DNA from: Entrophospora sp. SA101
Taxonomy: Eukaryota; Glomeromycota; Glomeromycetes; Entrophosporales; Entrophosporaceae
Assembly (NCBI GenBank): GCA_958430865.1
Contig: CAUDNR010000868.1
Location: 46,987 to 110,986 of the forward strand
DNA: 64,000 nucleotides
Direction: 5' to 3'
Positions 11,429 to 22,967 of the stretch are shown here, one piece after another; the stretch's first letter is position 1, and every line of letters starts with the position of its first letter. The translations under genes and the position numbers were made by a program. Below the pieces are notes generated by a model. It made no database searches. It saw only the letters and a list, made by a program, of their open reading frames with translations, and was not told the origin of the DNA.

Positions 11429-11953
11429 TGAGAAAGCAGTTAATATAAACAACAATTAATGATTATATTATATTATATTTTTTTAAAATTAATTAGTGGA
11501 GTTAATTAATATTGTAAATATTTTAAAGGAATATGTGAAATAAACACAATCAAGATTTATTCGAGTATATACAGGTTCTGTACATCTGCGCCTCTGTACT
11601 AAATTTTTGTACATATTAAGTACTCAACGCCCATCACAAATTCTGTATAAACAAAAAAGAATAGTAATAGTGTATCAGTACGGACAGAATTGAAAAGCAA
11701 TTGGATTTATTTATATATATTAATATTAAGATTTATTATTATTGTTTGCGAAAAAGTCACATTATTGAAAATTATTTGCGTATAATAAGTTTATCAATTC
11801 TTTTTACAAAATGTTTGTAAGACGACATTTTAATATTCTTGTTTATATATATCTATCTAAACTTGTCAATTTCATTTTGTAAAATATTAATAAAAATTTT
11901 TTCCGATTTTAAAAATTTGTTTAAACTCAGGAGAAAAAAAATTCTTAAAACAT
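11429..11953. other. Intergenic upstream of kinase gene
   Basis: This 525-bp AT-rich gap is the PS synthase 3' UTR and the kinase promoter. Imperfect inverted words around GTACAT...CTGTACT at about 11576-11625 can form a weak hairpin. No gene is seen. Confidence 0.5.
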
Positions 11954-13326
11954 ATGGAAGGCAATTCGAATAGACACAGATATCATAGCGGCTCTTACAG
12001 CTTTGATGACTCTAATGAAGCAAATTTTGACAGACAATCAGAAGTAAAGGATGAAGCAAAATATGGCACATGCCAAAGGTGTATGGGATGTTATGCTAAT
12101 TATGAATGGTGCCAAAGATGTGACCCGATTCTATTAACTGAAGGATGGACTAGCGATAATGAAGCGATAGACGAAATAATAAAGAGCACACAACTCAAAG
12201 CAAAGGGATACAATAATTATAATTATCTTGAATGGATTTCTTATAAGGATTTGATAAACAGTGTAATTATAGGTAGTGGCGGCAATGCAATTATATACAA
12301 AGCTACTTGGAAAAATGGTAGAAAATCCATAGACGAAAATAAAAAACGATGTGCAAACGACATGATTGTTGCATTAAAAAGATTCCATTCTCCAGAAATT
12401 TCGAAAGAATTTCTAAAAGAGGTAAAGTCATTTTTTTTTAAAAAATTTACTAACCAAATTAATTATTAAAATGATTTTACTTTATTTTCTAGTTTAAAAA
12501 TTATGTTATATTTCATCAAGAAAAATGTATAATTCATATTTATGGAATAACAAGAGATCCACATACAATGCAATATATATTTGTAATGGATTATAAAGAA
12601 GAAGGAAGCCTTCGTGACTATTTATCAAGAGAATTTAGAATTTTAAGGTGGAAAGATAAAATAAAGATTCTTGAGAGTATTATCAAAGGGTTAAAAACAA
12701 TTCATGCAAAAAACATCGTTCATCGCGATCTTCACAGTGGTAATATTCTTCACCAAAAACAATGTCATTTTATTACTACATTCATTGCAGACTTAGGGTT
12801 ATCATGTCCAGTTGATCAAAAATCATCAAATAGTAATATGTTTGGGGTGATACCTTATATTGCGCCTGAAGTTATGAATCGAAGGCCATATACAATGGCA
12901 TCAGACATCTATAGTTTTGGGGTGTTGATGGCAGAAATATCAACAGGTCAGCGACCATTCAGTAATGTCTCACATGGAATAAGTCTTATGCTTGAGATTT
13001 TTCATGGGTTAAGGCCAAGATTTTCCAGTAACACACCTAGTTTTTACAAAGAGTTAGCATGCAGTTGCATGGACAGTGATCCAGAAAAACGACCAACTGC
13101 AGAAAAAATTGCAGAGATTTTGGTTTCTTGGAAACTCTCATTTAATGATTTTGTAATTTCTGCTGAAAACCATGATTATTATACACAAGATCAGATTGAT
13201 GAAATAAAATCAAGGAGAAGAGAAATTGATGAAATGGATAGAATGGAATTTGACCCTTCAAAAATTGTTCACCCAAATGCTGTTTATACTAGCAGACTTT
13301 TAGAACTTCCAGGAGACCTTACATGA
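11954..13326 (+). CDS. TKL-type protein kinase with Cys-rich leader
   Basis: Two exons (11954-12421, 12493-13326) give 433 aa. A Cys motif at residues 40-56 (C-x2-C-x2-C-x6-C-x2-C) precedes the kinase domain. The Gly loop IGSGGNAIIYKATW is at about 106-119 and the catalytic Lys is in IVALKR (K142). The catalytic loop VHRDLHSGN has D235. The DFG position reads DLG (D256), APE is present, followed by the DIYSFGVLMAEISTGQRPF helix and the CMDSDPEKRPT motif. A conserved family tail (RRREIDEMDRMEFDPS, then HPNAVYTSRLLELP) follows. Catalytic residues are intact, so it should be active. This architecture is typical of the large Rhizophagus TKL kinase expansion. A paralogue lies directly downstream at 13830. 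Confidence 0.9.
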
Positions 13327-13829
13327 ACCTGTTAAGAAGGGTAGAATTAGTAATACAAATGGTAATTCCATCATTATCAATTTTAAACATGATATTGTAA
13401 TAAAATATCAGTTTTAACAATTATCTTTATATAATATCTCTTTATATTTATAAGTACCTTTTTATATTTATAAATTCTCACAAGTACATTTAGATACGTG
13501 AGATACGGATGAATTGCTAAATTAAGATTATAAAAAAACATTAAATATTTATTTATTAAATTTATAATTTGTTTATATAAATTAATACAATTTCTTATCC
13601 GATAACAGCTTTATTATAATAATAAATTAATATTAATAATAATAAATATATATTATTTTCACGCGGAAAATAAAAAATAAAAATCTAAATAGTAATAGAA
13701 AAAAATGTAACGTAAATAAAGCGGAATAAATAATAACTAGCGTTCACGTTTCACCAAGTTTTAATATTTTCTTTTTTTTCTATATATATATGAGCCGATA
13801 TCATTTGGGGTTTTTTTTTTAAAAAAAAA
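13327..13829. other. Intergenic with a dispersed repeat
   Basis: The stretch about 13485-13645 (TAGATACGTGAGATACG ... TTCTTATCCGATAAC) has a diverged second copy at about 27570-27740. This marks a dispersed repeat with unclear ends. There is no gene. Confidence 0.5.
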
Positions 13830-15181
13830 ATGTTTTTGACGTATATTGGTTTTGTTTCTTCAAGATTGATAGAATTAATTAAAAGAATTTTTGATCCGCC
13901 GAATTCTTGTAAAGAACCAGCTTGTGGTAACGAGAAAAGCATACAACTTGAAGAAGCAAAAAGATGTGATATTAATGATTTACAAATTCCTCATGAACAA
14001 TTAAAATATATTGAAAAGATAGGCGAAGGGGGTTTTACAACCATATACAAAGCTACTTGGATAAAGGGTGAAAATTATATACATCCTAAGAACGACATAA
14101 GGCACAATAAAGATTGTACTGTTGCATTAAAACAATTACATGGCTCTCAAAAGATTTCCAAGGAAGTTTTAAATCAGGCAAGTTACTTTGTCTTATTTAT
14201 TTTCTTGAGATTTTTGTTTTTACAAAAATATATTGCTAAAACGAATATATACATGTATAAATGTTATAGCTCAAAAATTATAAAAAATTTAATCAAATAT
14301 ATGGATTAACAATTGATCCATTTAAAAAAGAACTTATAATAATAATGGAGTATAAACGCGACGGAAATCTTTATGATTATTTATCTGTTGATTTTAAAAA
14401 AATACCATGGTTGGAAAAAATAAAAATTCTTAATTATATTAAAGGTTCTTTACAAAAAATCCATCAACAAAATCTCATTCACTGTAATCTTCACAGTGGC
14501 AACATCTTTCACAAAAAAAAACAACAATTTATGCCTACACATATTACAGATTTAATGTTGACAACTCTAGTCAAACCAATATCAACATCGTCATCATCAT
14601 CAAATACAAATAATATATACGGGGTAATGCCATATATTGCACCTGAAGTTCTAAGAGGTGAAACGCATACAATGGCATCTGACATCTATAGTTTTGGGGT
14701 GTTGATGTCAGTGATATCAACAGGTCAGCAACCATTCAGTGATATCTCACACGATGGAACCCTTGCGACTCGGGTTTGTCAGGGGTTAAGGCCAAGATTT
14801 TCAAACAACACCCCCGATTTTTTCATAAGATTAGCATACAATTGCATGGATGCTAATCCGAAAAAACGACCAACTATAAAGGAAATTGGGGATGTTTTAG
14901 ATTCTTGGAAACATTCATTTAATAATTATGTAATTTCTGCTGAAAAACATGATCATTTTTCACAAGTCCAGGTTAATGAAATAAGATCAAGGAGAAGACA
15001 AATTGATGAAATGGATAAAATAAAATTTGACCCTTCAACACTTACACCAAGTGTTCACCACAAAAATGCTATTTATACCAGTAGATTTTTAGAACTTCCA
15101 AAAGACCTTCCAAAACCTGTTAATCACAATAATGTCACAATAATTGGCAATTTTAATGGTAATTATCAATATAACTGTTAA
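13830..15181 (+). CDS. TKL-type pseudokinase (HRD to HCN, DFG to DLM)
   Basis: Exons 13830-14177 and 14270-15181 give 419 aa. The protein is a close paralogue of the upstream kinase, with the same tail (RRRQIDEMDKIKFDPS, then HHKNAIYTSRFLELPKDLP). The Gly loop IGEGGFTTIYKATW (about 64-77) and the VALK lysine (K101) are retained. The catalytic loop reads IHCNLHSGN, with Asn189 in place of the base Asp, and the metal-binding motif reads DLM in place of DFG. It may bind nucleotide but should be catalytically dead or very weak. The frame is fully open and the C-terminal domain is intact, so it looks like a maintained pseudokinase, not a decayed gene. The intron has a GC donor (GCAAGT at 14178). 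It lacks the Cys-rich leader of its neighbour. Confidence 0.85.
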
Positions 15182-15401
15182 ATTATCTGTTATTTAGTAT
15201 TACTATTATAATAATAATATTATTAATTTTAATATCAATATTAATATCATTATTATAATTTTAACAATTAGAATCCTACAACAAAGAATTAATATCATTA
15301 TTATAATTTTGACAATTAGAATACTACAACAAAGAATTAATATCAGAAGATTACTACACCAATTAAAATTATTAAAATTATTAAAATACAAGTACTATAA
15401 C
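15182..15401. repeat. AT-rich region with short tandem duplication
   Basis: Around 15249-15345 a unit containing GACAATTAGAATACTACAAC-type sequence and AAAGAATTAATATCATTATT occurs about twice in tandem. It is low complexity with no gene. Confidence 0.5.
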
Positions 15402-15402
15402 T

Positions 15403-15530
15403 ATACATGAAGTCGAAGCTATTTCGATCATTTGCAGATCTGGTCGAAATAGGGTCGGAACTGATTTTTACTATGTAGTTACCTCAAGTCGAAACATTTC
15501 GACTTTGGGGTTTAATTTGACTTCATGTAT
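15403..15530. mobile_element. MITE with TACATGAAGTC termini flanked by TA
   Basis: TACATGAAGTCGAA at the left is the inverted match of TTTGACTTCATGTA at the right, and each end abuts TA. The TA target duplication points to a Tc1/mariner-type origin. Internally, CGAAATAG and CGAAACATTTCG add secondary palindromes. No coding content is present. A half-site of the same TIR occurs at about 30673. Confidence 0.65.
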
Positions 15531-15870
15531 AACTATAACTATTATATATAAATTAATAATTGCCTTGAATTAACATATATTTTAGCCAAGTGCTCATTCG
15601 AGTTACGCGGCCAGCCTTGTTTGAGATAAACATTTGGGGGCCTTTTCAACAGAAGTAACTCTCTGGGCCACCCAAAGCCAAAATTAGGTTGAGTGCAAAG
15701 ATTTATTTTTAGCATAATATAACTTTCATGTGTAATATATGCAATATATTTATTTTATTACTTACAGTAATATAAAAAATATCAAAATAATAAAAATATC
15801 AAAATAAAAAATAATAAAATATCAAAATAATAAAAAATATAATAAATAAAAATATCAAAAATCTAAATTC

Positions 15871-15970
15871 TCAAAATTTTGCCGGAAGCACTTTTAGGTA
15901 TCTTATCAATAATGTAGATAACACCGCGCAATAGTAACCTTTTTCAGCCATATAATCTTGAATGGATTTT
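15871..15970 (-). pseudogene. Scrap of 4CL-type acyl-CoA ligase last exon
   Basis: About 100 bp match the C-terminal exon of the ligases at 22968 and 39962, including the segment coding for the catalytic-Lys region and the GGVYIIDK strand. Small deletions have removed the frame. It is joined directly to sequence homologous to the 5' flank of the 22968-25179 gene, so almost the whole gene was deleted. Confidence 0.75.
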
Positions 15971-15977
15971 TGGCAGC

Positions 15978-17700
15978 CGGTTTTGGCATTTAAATTGATA
16001 ACCCCAATATAAAAAAATGTTGCTTTTCCCAGTAAATTCTTCACCATTTCCGCTTTTTACGTGACCTCTCTAACTTGAATTCCTTTAAATGGAAAATGTA
16101 TATTCTATTTATAATGGTTTATGCACGCGCCAAGTGGCAGTGGACACTTGATTTTATTTAATTGGCAAAAAAGTTTCAGCTCGAGAACTTTTTGTATTCC
16201 ATCTTTTTCACATGCATGGTTTTATATAGTGTTATTAGAATATGCAGGACTTGGAAGTTTACGGATGCATATTAATATTAATATTGACGGGCCTGCAGCG
16301 GAAAACATCAAGTATAGGAATGATTCTCAATGAAGTCAAATTGTTTATATATCTATGTTACACGTATTTATTGAGTGCAAAGATAAAAGATTTTTTTTTT
16401 TCACTGTTGTAAATAATGCAAATATCACCAATAAAAAATAAAAATAGAGTTAGTTTTAAACCATATTTTTGTACTTGATTAATATGTGTATCGAAAATCC
16501 TATTACATTTCTATAAAACTCTGTGCCTCAATTTTCACGCGATTTTAGAAAGATTTTACTTTCAATTGTCACTATGTGATAAATGCGACAAGAGGAAATT
16601 AAGTGGTATGTATGAATTAATTGAAAGCAGACGAACGAAGAGACAAAAAGCCAAAATGAAGAAGAGCTAGGAGATGCGAATGAAAAGTTTAAAGGTGGGG
16701 ATAGTGAATAAGAAAGTGAGGATGATGGTGAAAATTTAAAAGGCGAGTGGATGATGGCTGTGTCGTATTTGATCATTATAATGAACATAAAATTAGATTA
16801 ATAAAATAGCCGTTATAACACTAACTTGATTTAATTCTATTATAGCTTATCAATAAAGCAAGCAAACAAAGAAAATTGTTCTTTACGCAATCTCACTCTT
16901 TGAGTTTATATTTTTTTTTAGATTAGCCAACATCTTCTTATTAATTAATAATAAGGCTTATAGCACTATTTTCAAGGCAGATATTCTTTCTGACTCTAAT
17001 ATAATGATTGTGTCTTCCTTTTTTTGACTATATTTTTTTGATAAGATTGAAATAAGCAATTATAAATTTGCAACAAGTAATTAGCGATACAATATATCAA
17101 TATATAAATTGCAGATTTATCTGTCATATCTATACACTTCCTATTATTATTACTATCGGACACAATTTTTCGAAACTTTTGGTATATAATAAAAAATACT
17201 AATACCGTTCTTAGTAGTAACGTCAGCCGGTAGAAAAACCTTAGCGGCTATATTAATTATGTATATAGATAAAAACACTCATTTTTACGTCTGGAATTTT
17301 GGTGCAGAATTCAGTGGTATAGATAAACAATTAGTTGAGATGGGTCTATCTGCATTACTTAGAATGACAAAAAAAAGCATATACTTTCCCTCAGAAAATT
17401 ACAATACTCGTAGCTGGATAAAAGATAATAAATAAAGGAGGCAAAAGCAATAATAACGGCGAATTAGGAAATATAATAATAACGATAGTAAGTAATAACA
17501 ATAGCAAATAATCGTAGTAATTATGATAATAATGATAATGATAATGATAACAATAGTAGTAATAATAATACCGGCGGGCTTAGCCGGCTAAGCTGTTTAA
17601 AACTTTCTTAGCCAGCTCATATCATGAATTTTTAGCTTAAGCTCGTGTGAATATATATGCAAGTTTTAATTTCTTTGCCATTGAAAATAAAAACAAAAAC
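15978..17700. repeat. Ancient segmental duplication, copy A
   Basis: About 1.7 kb are collinear with 25315-27175. Shared landmarks are GCACGCGCCA, TTCAGCTYGAGAACTTTT, AGGCGAGTGG, TTAGCCGGCTAAGC and ATATATGCAAGTTTTAATTTC. Many substitutions and indels separate the copies, so the duplication is old. No gene is seen inside. The segment ends near TTAGCCGGCTAAG palindromes that recur in other repeats of the window. Confidence 0.75.
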
Positions 17701-17750
17701 TCTAAAAAAATTATAAAGGTTGATTGGAAGAATTAGGATTACATATTTAT

Positions 17751-17880
17751 GTTGTATGTGAAATCGAAATATTATGGAGTGGGGTGAAATTCTGATTGGC
17801 TAACTTGAATTTCACGCATGTAAATTTGAATTTCACATATGTGAATTGCAAATTCACATAATTTCATTTTCACGTACAAC
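17751..17880. mobile_element. Second copy of the GTTGTGCGTGAAA MITE, inverted
   Basis: GTTGTATGTGAAATCGAAAT at the left mirrors ATTTCATTTTCACGTACAAC at the right over 130 bp. The internal words (CTAACTTGAATTTCACGC, GCAAATTCACATA) match the 2350-2494 copy in reverse orientation. Confidence 0.7.
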
Positions 17881-20873
17881 ATAAACAAATATTTGCATTC
17901 ACTGTTTCACAATGTTCACAATTAATAAAAAGAAATTTATTTTCCTATTATTATTTTACGAATACCAAATATCAATTTATTTTAAATTCATTTCGGAATT
18001 ATTTTGGAATAGTATTATAGTGTTGTAAGATAGTAACGGGATCATTTACTGTTACTATTTATAATAAAGTTGAAGAAATTGTATCATTATAAACAAATTA
18101 TAAGTTTTAAAAAAAAATTTATATTTGGTAATAACTTAATATAAATAAATAATAATATTTATGATCTTAATTTAGCAATTCACTCATATTAAATCGTTCA
18201 TTCTTCAATATTATACACATCCTTTTGCTTCTTGTTCTTTATAAGAAATCGGCGGATCACAAGTCGGACATCCATAACTTTCTTCAGAATACTCGCCAAC
18301 ATTGTAGTGTTTATATTCATTAATAAAGAGTTCATCAAAAAGTTTTTAAGTAACTCCATTATTGTTACTGTACTGGGAGTGTTGGGATTATTAATTGCTA
18401 TGTTGAACTTGGGAATTTTTTCGTTTATTTTGTTTAATTTTAATAATATTACCAGAATTATCAATTATAAATATTTTGCGGAATATTTAATATTTGTATT
18501 GTATTATTATTACACGAGTTAAGATTTTTAATTTTAATTTCTTGTTGGAACCGGTTCGATAAAATCGAGTTAAACCGGTTGCAACTAGTTGTAATGTAAT
18601 AATAATAAATAATAAATTCTGATTCTATTCAAATAACCGGATACCCGGTTAAAACCGGTTCTGATTTTGAAAAGATGATTAAAAGCAGTTCTTGAAAACA
18701 AAACCAGCTCTAACATTTAACTAGGAGTATGATACTTATTATTATTAGATAATGGAAATCAAGCAGAAAAATTTCCTGATTCCATAAACTTTATTTTTTG
18801 TACTGATTCATATGATGGAATCCTTGTTACAAAGTTCACACATGCTATTGATAATTGGTATAAATAATGAAGATGTTGATAATATTGATGTTAATCGATA
18901 TTAGAAAAAGGATTGATGATGATATTGATATTGATGTAAATTATTAGTAGAAGAAGCTTCCTTTTGAGCCAGATAACACTTTGTTGTTGTTGTTCATCAT
19001 TATTAGTAGAAACTACTTTTTGAACTGAATGAACATTTCTTGTTGTTGTTGCCAATGATGATGTTATTAGCAAAAGTTATTTTCTAACCTTACTCATAAA
19101 CGAGGTTTTTTTTGGAAATCGGTTCTAATTTATTGTAAAATTAGTCTTTACTGTTATAACAAGGAACAGGAAACAGAACTTGAACAGCCATATCAATATT
19201 TCCTTCTTATTATTATGATTAAGTAATATCAAGAGACATTTTTTCTATTGGAGATATTAGCCTTAAATCAAATGGCATTAATAAAAGCAGCAATTTTAGC
19301 TATGAAACTTCAAGATACAAACCCAAAATTCCATCTATACTTGATAAATATTGATATTTTAATTGTTTTTTCACGATTGTATTTTCAGATTGCAAGTGTA
19401 GTTTTCTATCAAAATCTATGGCAAAAGTTAAATATTATAATATATTAAATTTTTATTTTCTGCAAGTAATATAAACCTAAAAATGTCTACTAAATCTAAC
19501 AACTATTTCTAATCCAACTATAAATTAGTGGTGTGCGACGAAACTTTTGATTTTAGTCATTGACGTGATGAAAGTACTGACTAAAGGTAGTTTCTCGCCA
19601 ATGACCATTTTGACAGTTTAACAAAAGTAAAAAGTGTTGATGAAAGTAAAATTGTTGTTTTTTTTTGTTATACAATAAATAAAATATACGTACGATATTA
19701 TGATATCATACAGTATTTTCTGATGAAAGTAATAATACGAGGAAGTTCCTGATATTGAAGTCAAATAATGGTTTAAATTATAACCCAAATGATTTAAGTT
19801 AATAAATATAAATTAATTAATATAATCCAAATATTTAAATACCTTCATCTATTGATTTGAAGTCACTACTTGCAAGGTGTTGCTAACTTTGAGCAAATCA
19901 TATATATAGTTTTTCTTGAACTAGAGAATTTGATTTGATCTATATGAGCATTTCAGGAGGTTGTGGAGACGGAGGAACTGTTGTATTGCTTTGCATAGTG
20001 GTAGAATCAGATGCTTGCAGGTATGGTTGTTGATTTGTCATCGAGCTTCAATAATTTTGGATTATGACTTGAGAAAATGAAAATAATAGCACTGAATTTG
20101 GAAGCGACAATCTTTACTTTGAAAACCTGCATCAGGAATATGTGTTTCTAAATGGAAGTGGAAGTTTACAGATTGAAAATAATGACAGTCAGTCATTACT
20201 TAGAAAGTGAAGTGAAGATTGGAATAATGATGTGGAGATTGAAGATGATGCTAACACAACAATGATAATTGCAATTTAAGCAATATATCAAAAAAGAAAA
20301 GAAAAGTCAAACTTTACATAGAAGAGATGTTAATAATGAAGTTATAAACAAAATCCAAGTAATTGTTAGTTGATATCAAAAAATTAATAAAAACTAGATT
20401 TGGTTCAATGATTTTGAGTTTTCGACAAGAGCTTAGTCATTAGACAAGTGTTTTAGTCTTTCGCCATACAACATTACTATGTATAAACTCATGTTATAAT
20501 GTAGAATGCATCAAAAAAGATTAAGATTATCAAACTTGCCATACAAGAGTGAAAAGCTTCCAAAATTCGATCTGTTATTTTCGATTCCTACATTCACCAA
20601 TACATTCCTTAGCATAACTGTGAGATTCACCTTGTTCTCCATTTTCACTTTTAGATAGCAAAAAAAGACCACCAGACCTTAATCTAATTAACCATTCAAA
20701 CCGGCTGATTAGGAAATTTTTCCCACTGCAACATTATTCTTGAAACAATATCTTTCTTAATTCTTCCTATCCTATCAATTGGTGATATGTTTTAATGGTG
20801 AAGTTGTAAGAAAATTACGAACCTTTTCAAAAAATCCATTAGGCATGGTAGTGGTAGTGGCGGTGGTAGTGCT
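17881..20873. other. Gene-poor repeat debris
   Basis: No supported gene in about 3 kb. It contains clustered AACCGGTT words (18545-18665) and a dispersed repeat around 19534-19660 (GACTAAAGGTAGTTTCTCGCC) with a diverged relative at about 46795-46880. At about 20070-20210 (+) there is an acidic open stretch reading NNSTEFGSDNLYFENLH, ended by TGA and preceded by a stop, probably a transposon-gene relic. The frames 18198-18522 are AT-rich noise. Confidence 0.45.
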
Positions 20874-20885
20874 TATTAAGAATAT

Positions 20886-21111
20886 GGTTGTTTGCCATAA
20901 TCGCCCTTGATAAATGATCTTAAAGCCATAATTAGTTGCCATAATTGACTTTAATAGTTGACAAAATCATTTCTGTAATTATTGAACTCTAAGTCAAATG
21001 GGCATATTAACATATAGTTATTTTAAGTTCATTCATATAAAGAATATCGAAAATCCATAATTATTGCCATAATCACTTTTCCTCCATAAACAATTAATTA
21101 TGGCAAACAAC
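20886..21111. mobile_element. Mutator-like MITE with long target-site duplication
   Basis: The ends GTTGTTTGCCATAATC and AATTATGGCAAACAAC are inverted matches about 225 bp apart. The 12-bp word TATTAAGAATAT occurs immediately outside both ends (20874-20885 and 21112-21123), separated by one extra G on the left. A target duplication of 9-12 bp fits Mutator-like transposition. The interior repeats TTGCCATAATYG and has no ORF. Confidence 0.75.
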
Positions 21112-21123
21112 TATTAAGAATAT

Positions 21124-22967
21124 AGTTTGGTCGGCAATAGATTTATATGCTTTCTCAAAATTTGATATAAACACTTTTGTATCGTTTGTGATGAATTTGA
21201 AAAAAAGTGTTTTTGATGAGGATTGAATGTTATAAAGTAATAGAAAATAAATTTATTTAATTATAGATTTGGATGTTTTAAAAGTTGTGTTTATTATTAT
21301 AAAAAAATAAAATTATTTAATTAGATTTTATTTCGTAAGAATAAATTCACCTGCTTCCTGTTTATTATAGATAATGGTTTAATGGCTTTACCTATAAAGG
21401 TTGTAAATTCTACTAGTGTGTAAATACAGCCTTTTACACTATTTACTATAGGGTGATTTTTTGACGCAATTAATTGGAAAAAAATGTAAATAATTGAGAC
21501 AGACGCAATTAAAAATCGAGATATTGGAAATTTTGACCTTTTTTTTACCCCAGTTAAGAAATTTTATCTTTAAAAATATTAAAAATTTCTAATGCAAAGT
21601 AATCATATTGCCGTGATTATTAACTTGATTTCCCACATAATATATTTGTTTTAATGATAGATTGCTAAATAAAAATTTTCCTCTTGATTGCAAAAAAATA
21701 CAATAATATATGCACATCTGTAATAGGTCGTTTGATATAAAAATGAAAGCTATCAGATGAATTCACCAAATAAACTTTTGCAAATCCATTTTTTCGTGCT
21801 GTAGAATATATGGAGTTCCATCACCTGTAATAATTTCAAAAAAATTTACTTACTATTAATATTATTATTTGATAAGTGCTTCAACATTGAAGTCCTAATT
21901 ATCCAAGGCCCTGAATCACGTAGTCACTCAACTCTTGTGTTTTGGGTTACTCTATAATATTTTATTATAGCCAGACGAAATCCTATGCAACATTTCATTG
22001 ACACATAAAATGAATCCAATTGTTAATTAGAAGAGAGCTAACCCTTCCCAAAACTTACCATCTATATAGTTGTGAAATAATGAATCGAGCTTGAAATAAG
22101 TAAACCCTGCTTACTTCAAAAAGAATCCTTCCCGTGGCTGATTCCAAATGTTTAATAATTTTAAGAGCACAGGATAGCTTTCTTCTCTACAAAAAATTTG
22201 GTATTATTTTTAATTATTTTCATCGCGGGCTTTCGACCCATCTAGCCATACCGCAAGATAACCTTTTCCCAAATCCTCTTTTGCCAAACTATGTAAATGC
22301 TGTTCCTATTCGGTCGTATTAAGTTGAATTCCTCGAATAAATATTGTTTATAATTATTTGGTTACTGTTTGATCGGTTAGAAAACCGGCTTGAAAATATT
22401 GGAAGATTGAAGTAGCATTTTTGATATCAAAAATAATATTCGAATTTTTTTTATTTAACATCTATAATACAAGGATTATAATTAGTCAAAAAATTGGACT
22501 CTGTTCCTAAAGGTTGTTACTAAAAATAGTTTTTTTATCTCAAACCCATATAGCGATATATATATTAGTAATATGATCTAGAAAAACAATATTTTTGTTT
22601 AACGTATTAGTACATAATTTTAATTTATTTATTTTTCAAGTTTCAGAAATCAAAATAGCTTTTACTTGATTTGGTTATAAAATAATTCAATATGCATAGC
22701 TCTCTAAAAAGTAACCTGATATTTGGCTGGCGTATCGCAAATAACTTTACAATTTTTGGATTTTCGCCATTTGCTCTAAATTAAGCAAGTCGTCTTATGG
22801 TACTAATAAAGCCGAGCATGAAACTTGTGTATACGGACACACTCAAAAAAATAACATTGTTATACCAAGATATTCATTGAATCTTTTATTATATTAATAA
22901 AAGTGTTCAAATAAACATTGCACACAATAGTAACAGGCTATTTATAGAAATATATATATATATATAT
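21124..22967. other. Gene-poor region ending in ligase 3' flank
   Basis: No supported gene. The open frame 22134-22322 has no recognisable domain. From about 22705 to 22967 the sequence is homologous to 39683-39961, the 3' flank of the second ligase, so that flank was duplicated together with the gene. Confidence 0.5.

Noticed and set aside
18198..18522. Overlapping hydrophobic frames on both strands
   Set aside because: AT-rich chance frames, no splice partners and no signal of selection visible.
22230..22290. GGGCTTTCGACCC word as a tRNA T-arm
   Set aside because: The loop sequence does not match the B-box consensus and no matching D-arm or acceptor stem is present.
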